Part shown: one piece after another, positions 10,171-20,900 of the stretch | Position numbering within the stretch: the stretch's first letter is position 1 | How the letters are laid out: each line of letters starts with the position of its first letter | DNA from: Haematococcus lacustris | Taxonomy: Eukaryota > Chlorophyta > Chlorophyceae > Chlamydomonadales > Haematococcaceae | DNA: 64,000 nt | Direction of reading: 5' to 3' | NCBI GenBank assembly: GCA_030144725.1 | Contig: JASKMD010000005.1 | Coordinates: 4,005,404 to 4,069,403, forward strand | Translations under genes and position numbers: made by a program | Notes under the pieces: model-generated | The model's database searches: none | What the model saw: only the letters and a program-made list of their open reading frames with translations | Told to the model about the DNA's origin: nothing

Positions 10171-12678
10171 CTATGAGCTGCTCTGCTTCTTTTTCTGGAT
10201 ATTCACAGCCTCTCGTTTCAACACTGTCAGCAATGTCTGCGAGCTTTCCAAAATCTTGAGGTAAGCAGCTTCTGTCTCTTGAATGACTTTGTCGTACTCA
10301 TTCCTGCACACATTTGCCAAGCACATCATGTTAAGTATCATTTGTAAGCCATTGTGGCATGCTCAGGATGTAGGCATGCTCAGGATGCAAGAGACCCAGC
10401 AGAGGAGCCAGAGGACCCTGATGCGCCGCCGGCCATCACCAAGCTGCCGCTGCACCGGCGGGTCCTGTACGCAATCTACGTCAACCGGTGCCTTAAGGAG
10501 TGGCAGGACCCCAACCCCCCAGCACCCTTACCCAAAGGCGAAGGCAAGGGCAGGGGCAAGGGCAAGGGCAAGGGTCCTCGGGTGCCATTCTGCCCCCCAC
10601 CCTTCATCCTCACCCCCATGGCCGGGTCAGCTACACACTTCATCATGATAGATACCAGGGTCTTGCATGGGGTATGCATGGCGGAGCATGGGGTATGCAT
10701 GGCGGAGCATGCTGCCTACAGTCACTGGGACAGTGTGTTCAAGGTAGGCAAGCTCGCCGACCGAGGGTTTGTGTTTAATAGGCGAATCCTGACTGATGGG
10801 GTCAGTGTGTGTGTGCAAGACACACGCTCACTGGACTACAACCCCCCTGGCCCCTCTGGCAGCAGCCCAGCAGCAGCAGGCCCCTCTGGCAGCAGCAACA
10901 AGCGCCAACCAGCTGACATCGGCAGCGGCCTGGCTGACGAGCGGGCGTTCCAGTTTGACCCAGCCACTCAGATGGGCATAGGGCTGGACCCTGGGGCCAT
11001 CCAGGCAGTCAGTGCAGCTTCAGGGGTGTGGGATGAGGATGGGTGCCTGGACAGCTTCATCCGGAGCAAGCTGACCAGGAGCCAGGTGCAGCATGACAGC
11101 GGCCTGATCCAGGCTCGCCAGAACACTCAGAGGTGGATTGAGAACGTCAAGCTCGAGCTGCAGCACCTGGCAGCAGCCACCCCAGCAGGCACCTCCCTGG
11201 TGGCCATCCAGCGGCACCCTGGCCACTTGGGATGCAGTGTGGGAGGAGTACCGGCATCCCAAGCGGGCTGAGCAGAAGATGAGGCTGCATGGTGCGCAGG
11301 AGAAGGTCCTGGAGCGCTACTTGAAGGAGGTGGGAGTGCCAAGGGTAGGTGGGGAGAGGCAAGGCCAGATGATGATGACTGCCTCACATGTGACCTGCTA
11401 GGTACCCATGTCTCCAACCCATATAAGGATGTCATGCGCGGTGTGTGCCTTGTGTGCCGTTCAGTTAAAGGAGGAGGCAGCCATTGAGTCACAGAAGTGG
11501 TGGGGGACCCACAAGCAGTTGGTTGTGTTCTTTGGCAATGCAGGCATTGGCACCCGGGGTGGGTGGGGGGCCAAGGCTGTGCTGCAGGCCTGCCGCAAGG
11601 TGGTGGAGAGGGCCAACAGCGGCAAGCCAACCGACAGGGTGCCCGGCAAGGTGGTGACAGTGGATGAGTTCCGCACCAGCTCAGCTATGAACAGCCCCCA
11701 GCCCTGTGAGGCGGAGCTGGACCGCAGCAAGCCCACCAGGCTTACAGGCTGGAAGCCCCAGCCAGGTCAGGTGCAGAACCGCTTGTCGCGGTCAGCCTGG
11801 AGCAAGCGGTTTGAGGCGGAAGTGCGGGGGCTCATGTGGTGCCCACAGCTGCACCAGGCTACCCCTGGGGACCTTGGCAAATGGGTGAACAGGGACTGCA
11901 ACGCAGCCCTCAACCTCCAGAGGGCAGGGGAGAGCAAGTGGCGCCCATTGGAGCTGTGCAGGTGGCCACAACGAGCAAGGCTCCCTGCCCAAGGCAGGGA
12001 ATACCCAGCATTGGGCTACAAGGTGTTGCGAGACCGAGCCCCCAAGGCCCTAGCCCAGCAGCCTGTAGCACAGTAGCATATGTGCACCGCGCAATGCTGA
12101 GGCTGTTGCTTACATCAGAGCATGTGTTTCATGCCAACATTGGTTGCCTGACTCTCGCAAGGGGGGAGGGGTAGGAAATTAGGTATTGGTGCCGGATGCT
12201 TGCTGCATACAAACAGTTTGGATAACAGATAACACAGCCCCTGCCCTGTAGTAATAGTAGGGGAACAACTGTGCTGAGGATGCAGGGTGGCTGAGGATGC
12301 AGGGGTGCTGAGGATGCATGTGGACTGGCACCTTGTTTCATTCTTGCGAGCGATGGACTCGTTGACTTGAGCCAACCGCTTGGTGAGTATTTGTAGCTGA
12401 AAGCAAGGACACAAACATGCATGTCATGACTATGAGATGTTGTGTAGCTAGTGTACTGGGATCACCCACGTCCTGCTGAATCTTGTTCTTTTCCTGCTCG
12501 TCATCTTTGATTTGCTTAATAATCTCTTCCCGCTTCTCACGTAAGTCATCAATGCCTGCAAACATCAACATCTTGCTATGAGAGGTTGTACCGTGCCCAC
12601 AGGTGGAGGTCGACATTTCTGCTTACATTTGACGAGCTCGTTATTTTGACTCTGCAGCGCAGCGCCCTGTGCAGCCAT
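10171..12678 (-). CDS. SSNA1: SSNA1 / DIP13 microtubule-associated coiled-coil protein
   Basis: Four exons: 12627-12678, 12470-12555, 12332-12396 and 10171-10303. Phases join exactly and encode 111 residues, the length I recall for algal DIP13. The start ATG is at 12676-12678 ([18 protein letters not shown]). Then follow [10 protein letters not shown] and [13 protein letters not shown], and the last exon gives [20 protein letters not shown] and a lysine/serine tail. This matches SSNA1/NA14 throughout; the family forms a single long parallel coiled coil that self-assembles into fibrils and binds microtubules at basal bodies, centrosomes and axonemes. The first two introns are under 80 bp but the third is 2028 bp and holds a Fanzor sequence on the opposite strand. 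All splice sites look intact. Confidence 0.93.
10354..12076 (+). pseudogene. Fanzor (eukaryotic TnpB-like RNA-guided nuclease), 5'-truncated copy
   Basis: Open frame 10354-11271, a frame change near 11205-11215, then a segment to 11344, a 120-bp intron (11345-11464) and a final exon 11465-12076. Family landmarks in order: the pre-Ruv[17 protein letters not shown], RuvC-I GIGLDPG (Asp codon 10987-10989), the central [10 protein letters not shown] helix region, RuvC-II-like LVVFFGNAG with the alternative Glu in VDEFRTS (11666-11668), and Ruv[16 protein letters not shown] (Asp codon 11894-11896). Fanzors are omega-RNA-guided DNA endonucleases carried by eukaryotic transposons. The N-terminal wedge/REC part is absent because SSNA1 exon 4 lies only about 50 bp upstream, so this copy is truncated and, unless the frame change is a sequencing error or an unseen intron, inactive. 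It lies antisense in SSNA1 intron 3. Confidence 0.78.
12077..12175 (+). ncRNA. Candidate Fanzor omega-RNA / element 3' end
   Basis: About 33 bp after the Fanzor stop comes a run GCTTACA...GCATG...TCATGCCAAC. It is shared, at a similar distance, with the 59.5-kb Fanzor copy and with a solo tail at 22.07 kb. In TnpB and Fanzor elements the guide RNA scaffold overlaps the 3' end of the gene and the transposon end, so this is the expected position. No fold was computed; the call rests on position and conservation. Confidence 0.35.
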
Positions 12679-14241
12679 AGCTCGCGTCGCAGTGAGGTCT
12701 GCAAATGTCCAGCGAGCTAACCGATAATGCTGCCCGCTGTACGCAGCTGTGTCGTATGGACTGAAGTAAGGTTAGGGAAAACTGGACTGTGTTCACCAAG
12801 CTTGACCATGCAAAGCTTGCACAGACAACCGGAAAATTTAGCAGGCAGGCAGCTCAGCGGCCCCCATTAGTATAATCACGCTTCTAACAGACATCACCTG
12901 CCATTTGCACCAGTGTGATTAGGACACGGTGTTATCACGACACGGTGATTCCCTCGGCCTTGAACCTGAGAATGTTTTCACGTGCACATAGCCAAGATCA
13001 GTGTAGCATGATGGCAGTCAGGCCGAGGACAGCCCGACCTGTGAAAGCAGAGTTCTACACTTTAGTGCAGCTGCTAGGTGGCAGCCACAGTATGAGCCTG
13101 ACGGTTCCAGGGGCAGCAGTTGGGGAGCATGATGATACCAATGAGGAGGGCTGCTCAACAGCTTCATGGCTGGCAATGATGGCCGCCTGCATCCTGCTCT
13201 CAACAATTAGCAAGGGCAGCTCCTGGTAGCGTCGACCATGGCATAAACCTGGTGAGGAACCTACCATGCGACAGTGCCAATGGCTGATATGACAGCCAAG
13301 CACATGTGGCAGCCACTGGAGTCAGCCTGGGCTCCAGGGCTAGTCTATAGCTTGCACTGGATGCCACCCAGGACTAGCCCGACCAAGAGTGCACAGCTGC
13401 GCCACGGGGGCAGGCCCTTCCCTCTCCCTCCTGGTTTCCAGCCAGCTTGGTCACACACCCCAACCACGCGCCACCAGTATCCTTGTCTAAAAACAAGCTG
13501 TCAGCCAACAAAACAGTTGTTGCGCCCTTGCCATGTTGTGTAGCTACTCCACCACTGCCCAACACCTCCATGAGCAGCCTGAGACCACCGCAGATGGGAG
13601 GCGGCATCAGTTGGACAAGTCAGAGGATGGGTGCATGGTGTGGGGCTGCTTGGGGGTGATGACTACAAGGTAGCCATGATGCTGAGAGCCGCCATTTCCA
13701 TTAGGCTACCAGCTGACTTGCAGCCGGTTCTACAACAGCCCTGAGAAAGAGCAGGCGCCACTGCCTCATCACATGCCGTACCACCTACTGCTGCACCGCC
13801 AATGCTGCTTTACCTGCCCCCACACACTCACTGCGAACCACCGCAAGTTCCGAGTGTTGACCACCTCTACCCCTCATCGCAGGCCGCTGCCACAGCCGGG
13901 CCGCCAACGGACCCTTTTGCATTAAGATCACAACATGATGACCATAGTGTTTATTGCTGCCGCGCCCACCTCAGTGAGCCAATAGCCCATAGAGCCCCGA
14001 AGGGTGTGAGTGCTCACCCAGGCGTGGGTAACAAGCACCATGTTGCATGCTGTTCACGCAGACAAAGGCAACCTGTGGAGTGGGCAGTGGCTGGCGCAGC
14101 AATGGTCATAGCCCCGGGTGGGAAGGCCAGCAGGGGTAGCAGGTGGTGTGTTCTTGGAAGCATCAGAGGACTGAGGCTGGCTGTACATCTTGTGGCATTG
14201 AGCAGCACTAGTGTACTCTATGGTGTACTCTATGGTGTACT
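12679..14241. other. SSNA1 upstream region, no recognised gene
   Basis: It contains the SSNA1 promoter side and scattered frames (12915-13229 plus, 104 codons) that I cannot assign. About 90 bp around 13345-13440 (translating SLHWMPPR...KSAQLRHG) recurs inverted at about 17500-17590, which marks an old dispersed repeat. Confidence 0.45.
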
Positions 14242-14252
14242 CTATGGTGACA
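14213..14252 (+). repeat. Triple 12-bp repeat
   Basis: GTGTACTCTATG occurs three times in a row, just beyond the decayed Fanzor C-terminus. Confidence 0.9.
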
Positions 14253-14756
14253 CAGCAGGCTCCTGCTGCTGGGTCTCAGGTGCTCGGTCTCACAGCCACT
14301 TGAGGCCTGACCTGGTTACCCCCTGCCCTTGTATGGCGGCTTCAGCTGCTCTGGCCAGGTCAAGCCAGGTCAAGTGGGCACCACTTGCTCTCCCCAATGC
14401 GCTGCAGGTTTAATGCTGTATTGTAGTCTCTGTCTACCCACCTGGCTGGCTGTTGTGTTGGGGGAGTGGGTATGGCGACCTTGCCCTTCACGCTGCCCTG
14501 ATGGGCTGGGTGGGACCAGCTCCCTGCTCAGCCTTGGTGCGCTTGGCTGGTGGTGGAGCACTGGGCCTGGTTCTGGGGCTGCTGCCTGTCTGCGTGGTGG
14601 CTGTGGGAGCTTGCGTGGGGACACCTAATGAGGCCCCCTGAAATGGCTGGTTACTCTGCTGGGTCCATGAAGACTACGCCGGCTGCTGCCAGGTGCTGCA
14701 GTTGGGGCTGCGCCAGTGCCTTGTTCAGCTCCCTTGTCCCTCGCTAGGGCCTCCAT
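14242..14756 (-). pseudogene. Decayed Fanzor 3' part
   Basis: On the minus strand, WVDRDYNTALNLQRIGESKW matches the RuvC-III region of the other copies, with the catalytic Asp at 14426-14428. Downstream, a degenerate stretch ends at a TAG (14242-14244), aligning with the Fanzor C-terminus. Several stops interrupt the frame. At its 5' side ATGGAGGCCCTAGCGAGGGA (minus, from 14756) matches a segment that lies 3' of the 59.5-kb copy and in the 22.2-kb tail. Old copies therefore seem to be joined head to tail or rearranged. Confidence 0.75.
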
Positions 14757-15373
14757 TTGAGCCGGATCAGTAGTCTCCACTAGCAGTCACTAACTAGACC
14801 CGACCTGCCTTGTTCAGCCCACTGTCATGCCGCAACTGGCTCTTGCCTAGCTTCCACCAGGGCAGGTCCCCTGCTACCAGCAGGCCCACCTTTTTCAACA
14901 AACCTGGCGTCACACACCGGTGTGGCACAGCTAAGTGACAACCCGGACAGGGTAACTTGGCTGCGCGCATGTTAGGGCTCAGAGTTCAGTGTTACATGGC
15001 CCCATGCCTTCAAGCACCTACATTTAGGCAGCCAACCCCTAGCAGGCTATCAGTCTTCTCGAGCAAGGCTGGCGTCAACACGCAACAGTTCCATTGCAGT
15101 CCAAGACAAAATCAGTGGCACACACAAACCTTGCAGCCTAACAAACATCGCTGCAGGCTACAAACTCTGTTTTTTCATTGCACACAGACCCCTCCTGTTC
15201 TTGCACACAGCCCCTCCTGTTATGGACCCACACCCTCCCGGTCGACCAACAGCATTTTCCAAGCAAGGCTCCATGCATGACTGCCATAATGAGGTCATGA
15301 TGTGCCCTCGTGATCCTTTCATGCTTCCTTATAGGGACACAAGATGTCCTTACGGCTCGTGGACAAGGTGCAC
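14757..15373. other. No recognised gene
   Basis: Open frames exist on both strands (for example 15138-15464 minus), but without a convincing link to the neighbouring gene model, which ends at 15374. Confidence 0.45.
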
Positions 15374-16155
15374 TCAACGCAAGGTGCAGCAACCCATTCC
15401 TTTCCCACATGACTTGCCCTGCAATTAGCAAGGCCCACAGCGATTTCGAGTCACAGCCATGCAATGCAGCACGTCTTTCCCACTACTCATGCTTACCGTG
15501 TAGTGCAGGCCAACTCTGTCATAGCAGTTTGGGCAGTAATGTGAGTAGATGCTCCTAAAGAGAGGACCAGTTGAAAATAGGCTGCGGAAGCCTACACACT
15601 CTGCAGCAGGGACGGGGAAGGGCAAGCACTAAAGATTATCTCATCTGCTGCATCACAACTGCAGTTGTTTGTGCATGCCATATGCATAGTGTGCTGTTGA
15701 CATTGTTATAGTCACCTGTCTCTGCCTCAATGCTGGTGGTCATCCACACCTGCAGTTTCATCCAAGCGTAGGTTTCACTACAAGCTAGCTCTGTCCATCA
15801 AGGTGCAGTGGAAGAGCGGTGCCCTTACCCCGCAATGTGGGCATGCCACTTTGATACTCTCCCCTGGCCACTGGTCGTAAGCAGCTGGCACTTCCTTCAA
15901 GTCAGCTGGCCGTTTGAGTAGCTCCGGCATAGGCGCCTCCTGTCACCACGTGCAAGTTGAGCACTGGCTCACCCAACATGGCAACTCAGAGTCGTCGTAT
16001 GCCTGTATCACCTCTTCAGAATGCACCGTCCCAAAGACAATGGGTGGATGCGCGACGCTGCTGCTATCGGGTTGGTTTTGTAGAAGGCTTCTAGACTCTG
16101 AGACTGCGTAGTCCTCTGCCTGTGCTGCCTGCTTCAAGGCAGACGCTGATGACAT
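15374..16155 (-). CDS. Uncharacterised Cys-rich (zinc-ribbon-like) protein
   Basis: Exons 15829-16155, 15716-15749, 15497-15600 and about 15374-15418 join in phase. The first exon starts MSSASALKQAAQAED and has one in-frame TGA (15940-15942) after CSTCTW; a Met soon after it (APMPELLKRP) could be the true start. Exon 1 ends in ACPHCG and exon 3 carries HYCPNCYDR, a pair of C-x2-C motifs about 40-50 residues apart, as in a zinc ribbon. I do not recognise the family. Exons 1-2 are duplicated inside the hAT element at 2513-3366, with the same TGA. Function cannot be assigned; a transposon-derived gene is possible. Confidence 0.5.
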
Positions 16156-16440
16156 CTTATTGTGTTGCTACGTTGTGATTCGCGTGCAGCAAGATAGGAC
16201 GTTGTAGCTGGCGCCGCGCCAGGAACAACAGGTTGCGAAGTCGAACAGAGCAAGCGACATTAAGCACGACATAAAGTGACCTGCAAGCTTGCAAAACCAT
16301 TGGGGGGAGGGGGGGGGGGCATTCTCAAAGGTGCCTAGTGGCGCGTGTCTCTTACCTGGGTTCACTAGTATCAAAGCTGCAGCAGCTCCCTGCCCCCCAC
16401 GAGGGATCCAGCTGATGCTCATGCTATCGCTGCCTCAGGC
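15602..16440. repeat. Donor segment of the captured duplication
   Basis: About 840 bp nearly identical to 2513-3366. The left limit coincides with the intron 2 / exon 3 boundary of the Cys-rich gene. The right limit is in the upstream region at CTCAGGCAG, where the other copy passes into a hAT end. Confidence 0.9.
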
Positions 16441-17927
16441 AGGCAGGAGCCAGGCAGGCAGGAGTAGGTGTGCCAGCCCTCTGCACTTGATCGATACATC
16501 ACCATTCATGGCATAACATTGGGCTGGGCATCACACACTCATGTCAAGACATCCATGCAAGACATGTCGAGGTAGTTGGGTATTTGGGTGCACCCTTAAT
16601 GACTGCAACCCCCAACACCGGTGGCACGTTTCCTCCTAAGACCACTGAGCTTCTCATCAACAGTAACAGCGGTATGCCTGAGAGGCTAGGATAAGCCTGA
16701 TCAGCTATCATGGCTTATGGGTGGTGTTTGGGCCCAGTCATCGCTGTCCCGCCAGTACTTTGGAGCCCGGTGCAACCTCTGCCTGGCCAGGGGGGGAGCT
16801 ACAGGGCCAGGTGCAGCAGGGGTGCCTGGACAGGGGGGCAGGGGGGTCACGTGGCACCTCATGGCACCACTGCCACTGACCACTATCACTGGAACCTCCA
16901 GTCACAGGGAAGCTCAGCTCAGGCACAGCAAGGCAGGATTGGATGTACAGAGATGCACTCCTGCATGCAGTTGCTTCTGCTGCCCCTTGCTAATGCGCCC
17001 TTTCATGCTGAGAGCTCAAAAGAGCTGCCTCCACACATGTGTGATTCACGCATAGTGCAGGGGTTGCAAGAAGACCAAGTGCAGGCCTCAAGCCTCCTGC
17101 TCACGACTGTTCCCTGCGGTCCTCTGCTGTGAGGGCTTCAGCGTGCTGAGCTCTTGATAGTGCAAGTTGAACTCATTTTTACTTGACTCATCAAAGAGTG
17201 AGAGATCACCCTGCAACACTGCAGCTCATGCCTTACTTTTACCTCTTTTAACTACTAGCCCTGCCCCAGAGCGTGTCACAGGACGACCCTGCTCAAGTGC
17301 TCCTCTCCACTTGGGGTGCAAGTACACATTGCACACCGCTCCACCACATCTTGTACGCCGCGCTCACTTCGCACATTCCTGGAGCAGTGAGGTGGGTCTC
17401 GGCTTACCCTCATCCTGCACTCTTACCTTCAAGGGCGAGGTGGCAGCACTCCACCATCGTCGATACCTCAAAGGGTATGCAAGCAGCTGGGGGTTACAAA
17501 TCAGGGGCCTGGCCCCATGGCGTAGCTGTGCACTCCTGGCTCGGCTGGCTCTAGGTGGCATCCAGTGCAAATCCGGGCTATTGACCTCACTGTTAGGAGG
17601 TTTTGAGTGCTACATGCGTGATGTGGGGCAGCGGGTCCGTGCCTGCCCCCTCCTGCGATACAGAACCGCCACCCGACTTTCCTCTTCGCCCTTCAGTATG
17701 TGTCATCTCTACACTCTTTCGTGTCCTACATCGGACCGGGCGCCTGCGTGCGTGATACGTAAAGTTGATGCCGAAACACGGGCACGTCATATAACCCTGG
17801 CACCACGACTTCTCATTGATTGTTCCGGTTAAGCCAGATGGCTCCACTGGAGCATTTGTCGCAGCGGCCTTCACACAGTAATGTACGACATCGACGAGAC
17901 GAGGCGAGAATGTGTAATTACGCGACG
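16441..17927. other. Region upstream of the oxidase gene, with dispersed repeats
   Basis: No supported gene. The stretch 16700-16925 recurs inverted at about 58670-58850 (shared text such as CAGTGGCAGTGGTGCC). About 17500-17590 recurs inverted near 13345-13440. The last few hundred bases probably hold the promoter and leader of the oxidase gene. Confidence 0.5.
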
Positions 17928-20900
17928 ATGGCGAGCTCGGTAGCAGCGCTGCTGATAGGCCTCGCTGCACACTGCGCACTAGCCACAGTGCCGACGGTGC
18001 GTGCGGCGCCCTAGGTACTCTACTTATGCGGCTGCTCCACCTCTTCCTGCTGGTTTCGTGTAGGACCTGTCGAACTTTCAGAACGAATATGTGTGCGACG
18101 CACATACGTTGATTGTAAGGTGGGTCCGCCAGGAGGCCACAACGCCTGCCGGGGGGGGGCGGGGGCCCTGCCCCGGCAGGGGCCCGGCGGGGGTGCAGTA
18201 GTTCCCCCAGAGCAATCAACGCTAGCATTTGCTGCCTGTACCCAGGCCTGCCACTGTGCAAGACGTACAAGATGCTGTGCGTCTGCATGGCAGCGTGCAG
18301 GCTAATGGTGCTGGGCGCAGCTGGAACAGGGTGCGTCAGTGTCTGAGCAGCTCGGCCAGGCTGGTGTGGCAGCAACACCAGCAGCATCTGCAGGACCTCC
18401 ATGCACAACAACACTACCAACACCAATGATGGGATGCCATGTGACATGTGACATTGGTCAAGCCACCTGCCAGGACACAGCTGCTGAACCTCCAGCCACA
18501 TGCAAAAGTGGTGAATATGCCGCATGCTGGGCCGCATGGTCTGCATGGACCATGTACATGATGTGTGCACATGGCCACAGCCCTTCTTCTGCGCTGGCCC
18601 AGCCGCACCTGAGAACCTGAGCCAGCCGGCAGTGCTGGCCCAGTCAGAGCCTGGCATCATGGCTGGCAGGCCAAACTCCTCCGTGAACATTGTGACGACT
18701 GCCATCAGGCCCTTAGCCATCCGAGTGCTGGAGGAGGAGGAGGCTGTGGTGGTGAGTGGCTGGTTGATTTTGGTGGAGTGCCTGACACAAAGTGCTGGCC
18801 CTTGCATGAGGGCCCTGTCACCGGCCCTGATGTTGTGCTGCTTCTGGCTAGCTGTGCGCTGCAGGCAAAGGGTTGGCCACACCACCTTGTCCACACACGC
18901 GCCCCGCTGCACATCATGTCACGCAAGCCCTGCAGCCCTAGCGTCTGGGTCTGAGTCAACCTTGGCCCAGCACTGCTGCTGTGTGACACATGCCTTTGCC
19001 ATAGCTGCTTAGGAGCCACACACCAACTATACCCACCCATGCAAACTTTAGATCCATCCGCATGGCAGGGGCCATGCTAGCCACACTACAGCAGCCATCC
19101 CAGCCACACCATAGCATCCATCCCAGCCCTCACCCAACTCTGGATCCAGCATGCATCATCCCCAGCTGCCAGTGGGTGCCATGCCTTGACAAGCAGAGAG
19201 GTGGCTGCTGTGCAGGTGGATGCGGGCGTCATCACCATTGACCTGCTCAACTACCTTGCCAACTACGTCACAGCCCGGGCGCCTGCTGGCTGGACCCTGG
19301 TGAGTCTGACCAGGTCCCCAGTGCGACTAAGCTGGGAACAGTGTGACAAAACACACCTTTGTCACCAACAGTAATCAAGTGTTCTTGGTGACAAAGCTGG
19401 AAAGGGTGTGGCAGTCAAAGCCTTGAATGTGACAGGGCAAAGAAAATGGACAAAGATGGTTTACCACGGTGCTGGCTATGTCATGCGTGTTGTTGGGCTT
19501 CAGCAGTCCTTAGTCTTTCACAGTCTTGAGCAGTCCCTGCTGTTTGAGTCCTGGTGAGTGAATGTGTCCAGATGTCTTCAGCAGTCCCAGGTATCTGAAT
19601 CCAATGAGAACAGGTCTTCATGTTGACCTGACAAGAGCTGTCGCCTGGCCTACTGGTGAGGTGTTGAGGGTTGTCTTCCCTGCGCTGCGCTGCCCTGCAG
19701 CCTGCCTTCCCCTGGTATGTGTACCAGACCGTTGGCGGCGCAGTGGCCACCGGCACCCATGGCAGCAGCCTGAAGTGGGGCACCATGTCAAACCAGGTGA
19801 GCTGCAGTGGGAATAGAGTGGAGCTAAGAAGGCTGGTGTGTGCACAGGTTGACACAGCCAGCTCTTACGCTGCGCATAAGGGGTTGGTGAAGGCAACCTT
19901 GGTTGTGAGCTGCTCAGTCCCTTAAACAGCTGCAGGATAGCTGGAGCTGGTCAGGGACAAGATGACTGCGACGTCCCTCTAGGCCTCGATGACACCAGCA
20001 GGCACAAGTCAGCGCTCAAGGCCAACAGCAACCCATGGGTGCGTGCTCGCTTGGTGCAGGTGCTGGAGATGCAGCTGGTGGTGGCGAACGGCAGCCTGGT
20101 CACGTTGACGCCCGCGACGCACCCGTTCCTCATGCGCGCGGCCCGCGTGGCGGTGGGCAAGCTCGGCATCATCACGCAGCTCAAGATGCGAATTGTCCGC
20201 GAGCAGCCCGTCACGCGCCGCTTGCGCACCATCCCCGCATCCGCATTCCTGTCGCTAATGAGTGAAGCGCAGACCTCAGCGCAGCGGGGCAGCTACCCGG
20301 ACTGGGTCAATGAAACGGAGTTTTTCTGGTTGCCGCATCGATCCCAGGTGCGTCGAATTAGCGACGCACATCTCGACACATTGTACCAGCGCTTAGGAGA
20401 ACTTCTGAAAATTTCAGCGCAGTCTGTCGCGGTCTTGGGCTGCTAAATGCCAGCTGTTTATGCGCGCAGTTCATGATGGTGTCATTCACCCGCGGCGATG
20501 ACCCAGACCCGGCGACCCGGCAAGCAGTGCTTTCCAGCTACAGCCCGCAGAACACCACCGTGTTCAACACCAGCCGGCAGCTGCTGCAGGTGCGCCATGC
20601 CCCTCCGGCTGTCATCCTTCTCCATGTCCTTGTCCCTGTGATGCCACACATCAATATATTGATCTTGAACCAACTGCACACTCAGACAACTGATGACATC
20701 AATGTGGTCTGGGCTTATGGACACCTCCGGCTCCGTCTTACACCTTCCCCATGATGGGTGGGATGGCCTGTGGGTGAGCAGTGCTGAGGAGTGCCCTGGC
20801 ATACAGGCCGTACAGGGCTACCGATCCATAGAGCCTGGGGAGTCCAGGTAAAAAACAGGGGAAAAGCCCTGCGCATATCCCATCTCATACCCTCCTCATG

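Noticed and set aside
12332..12678. SSNA1 as a truncated three-exon gene
   Set aside because: The missing last exon was found at 10171-10303 in correct phase, beyond the Fanzor insertion.
17593..18912. 439-codon open frame on the minus strand
   Set aside because: It is antisense to exons 1-4 of the oxidase gene, which join in phase and match a family. The minus frame resembles nothing known and is a GC-rich shadow.
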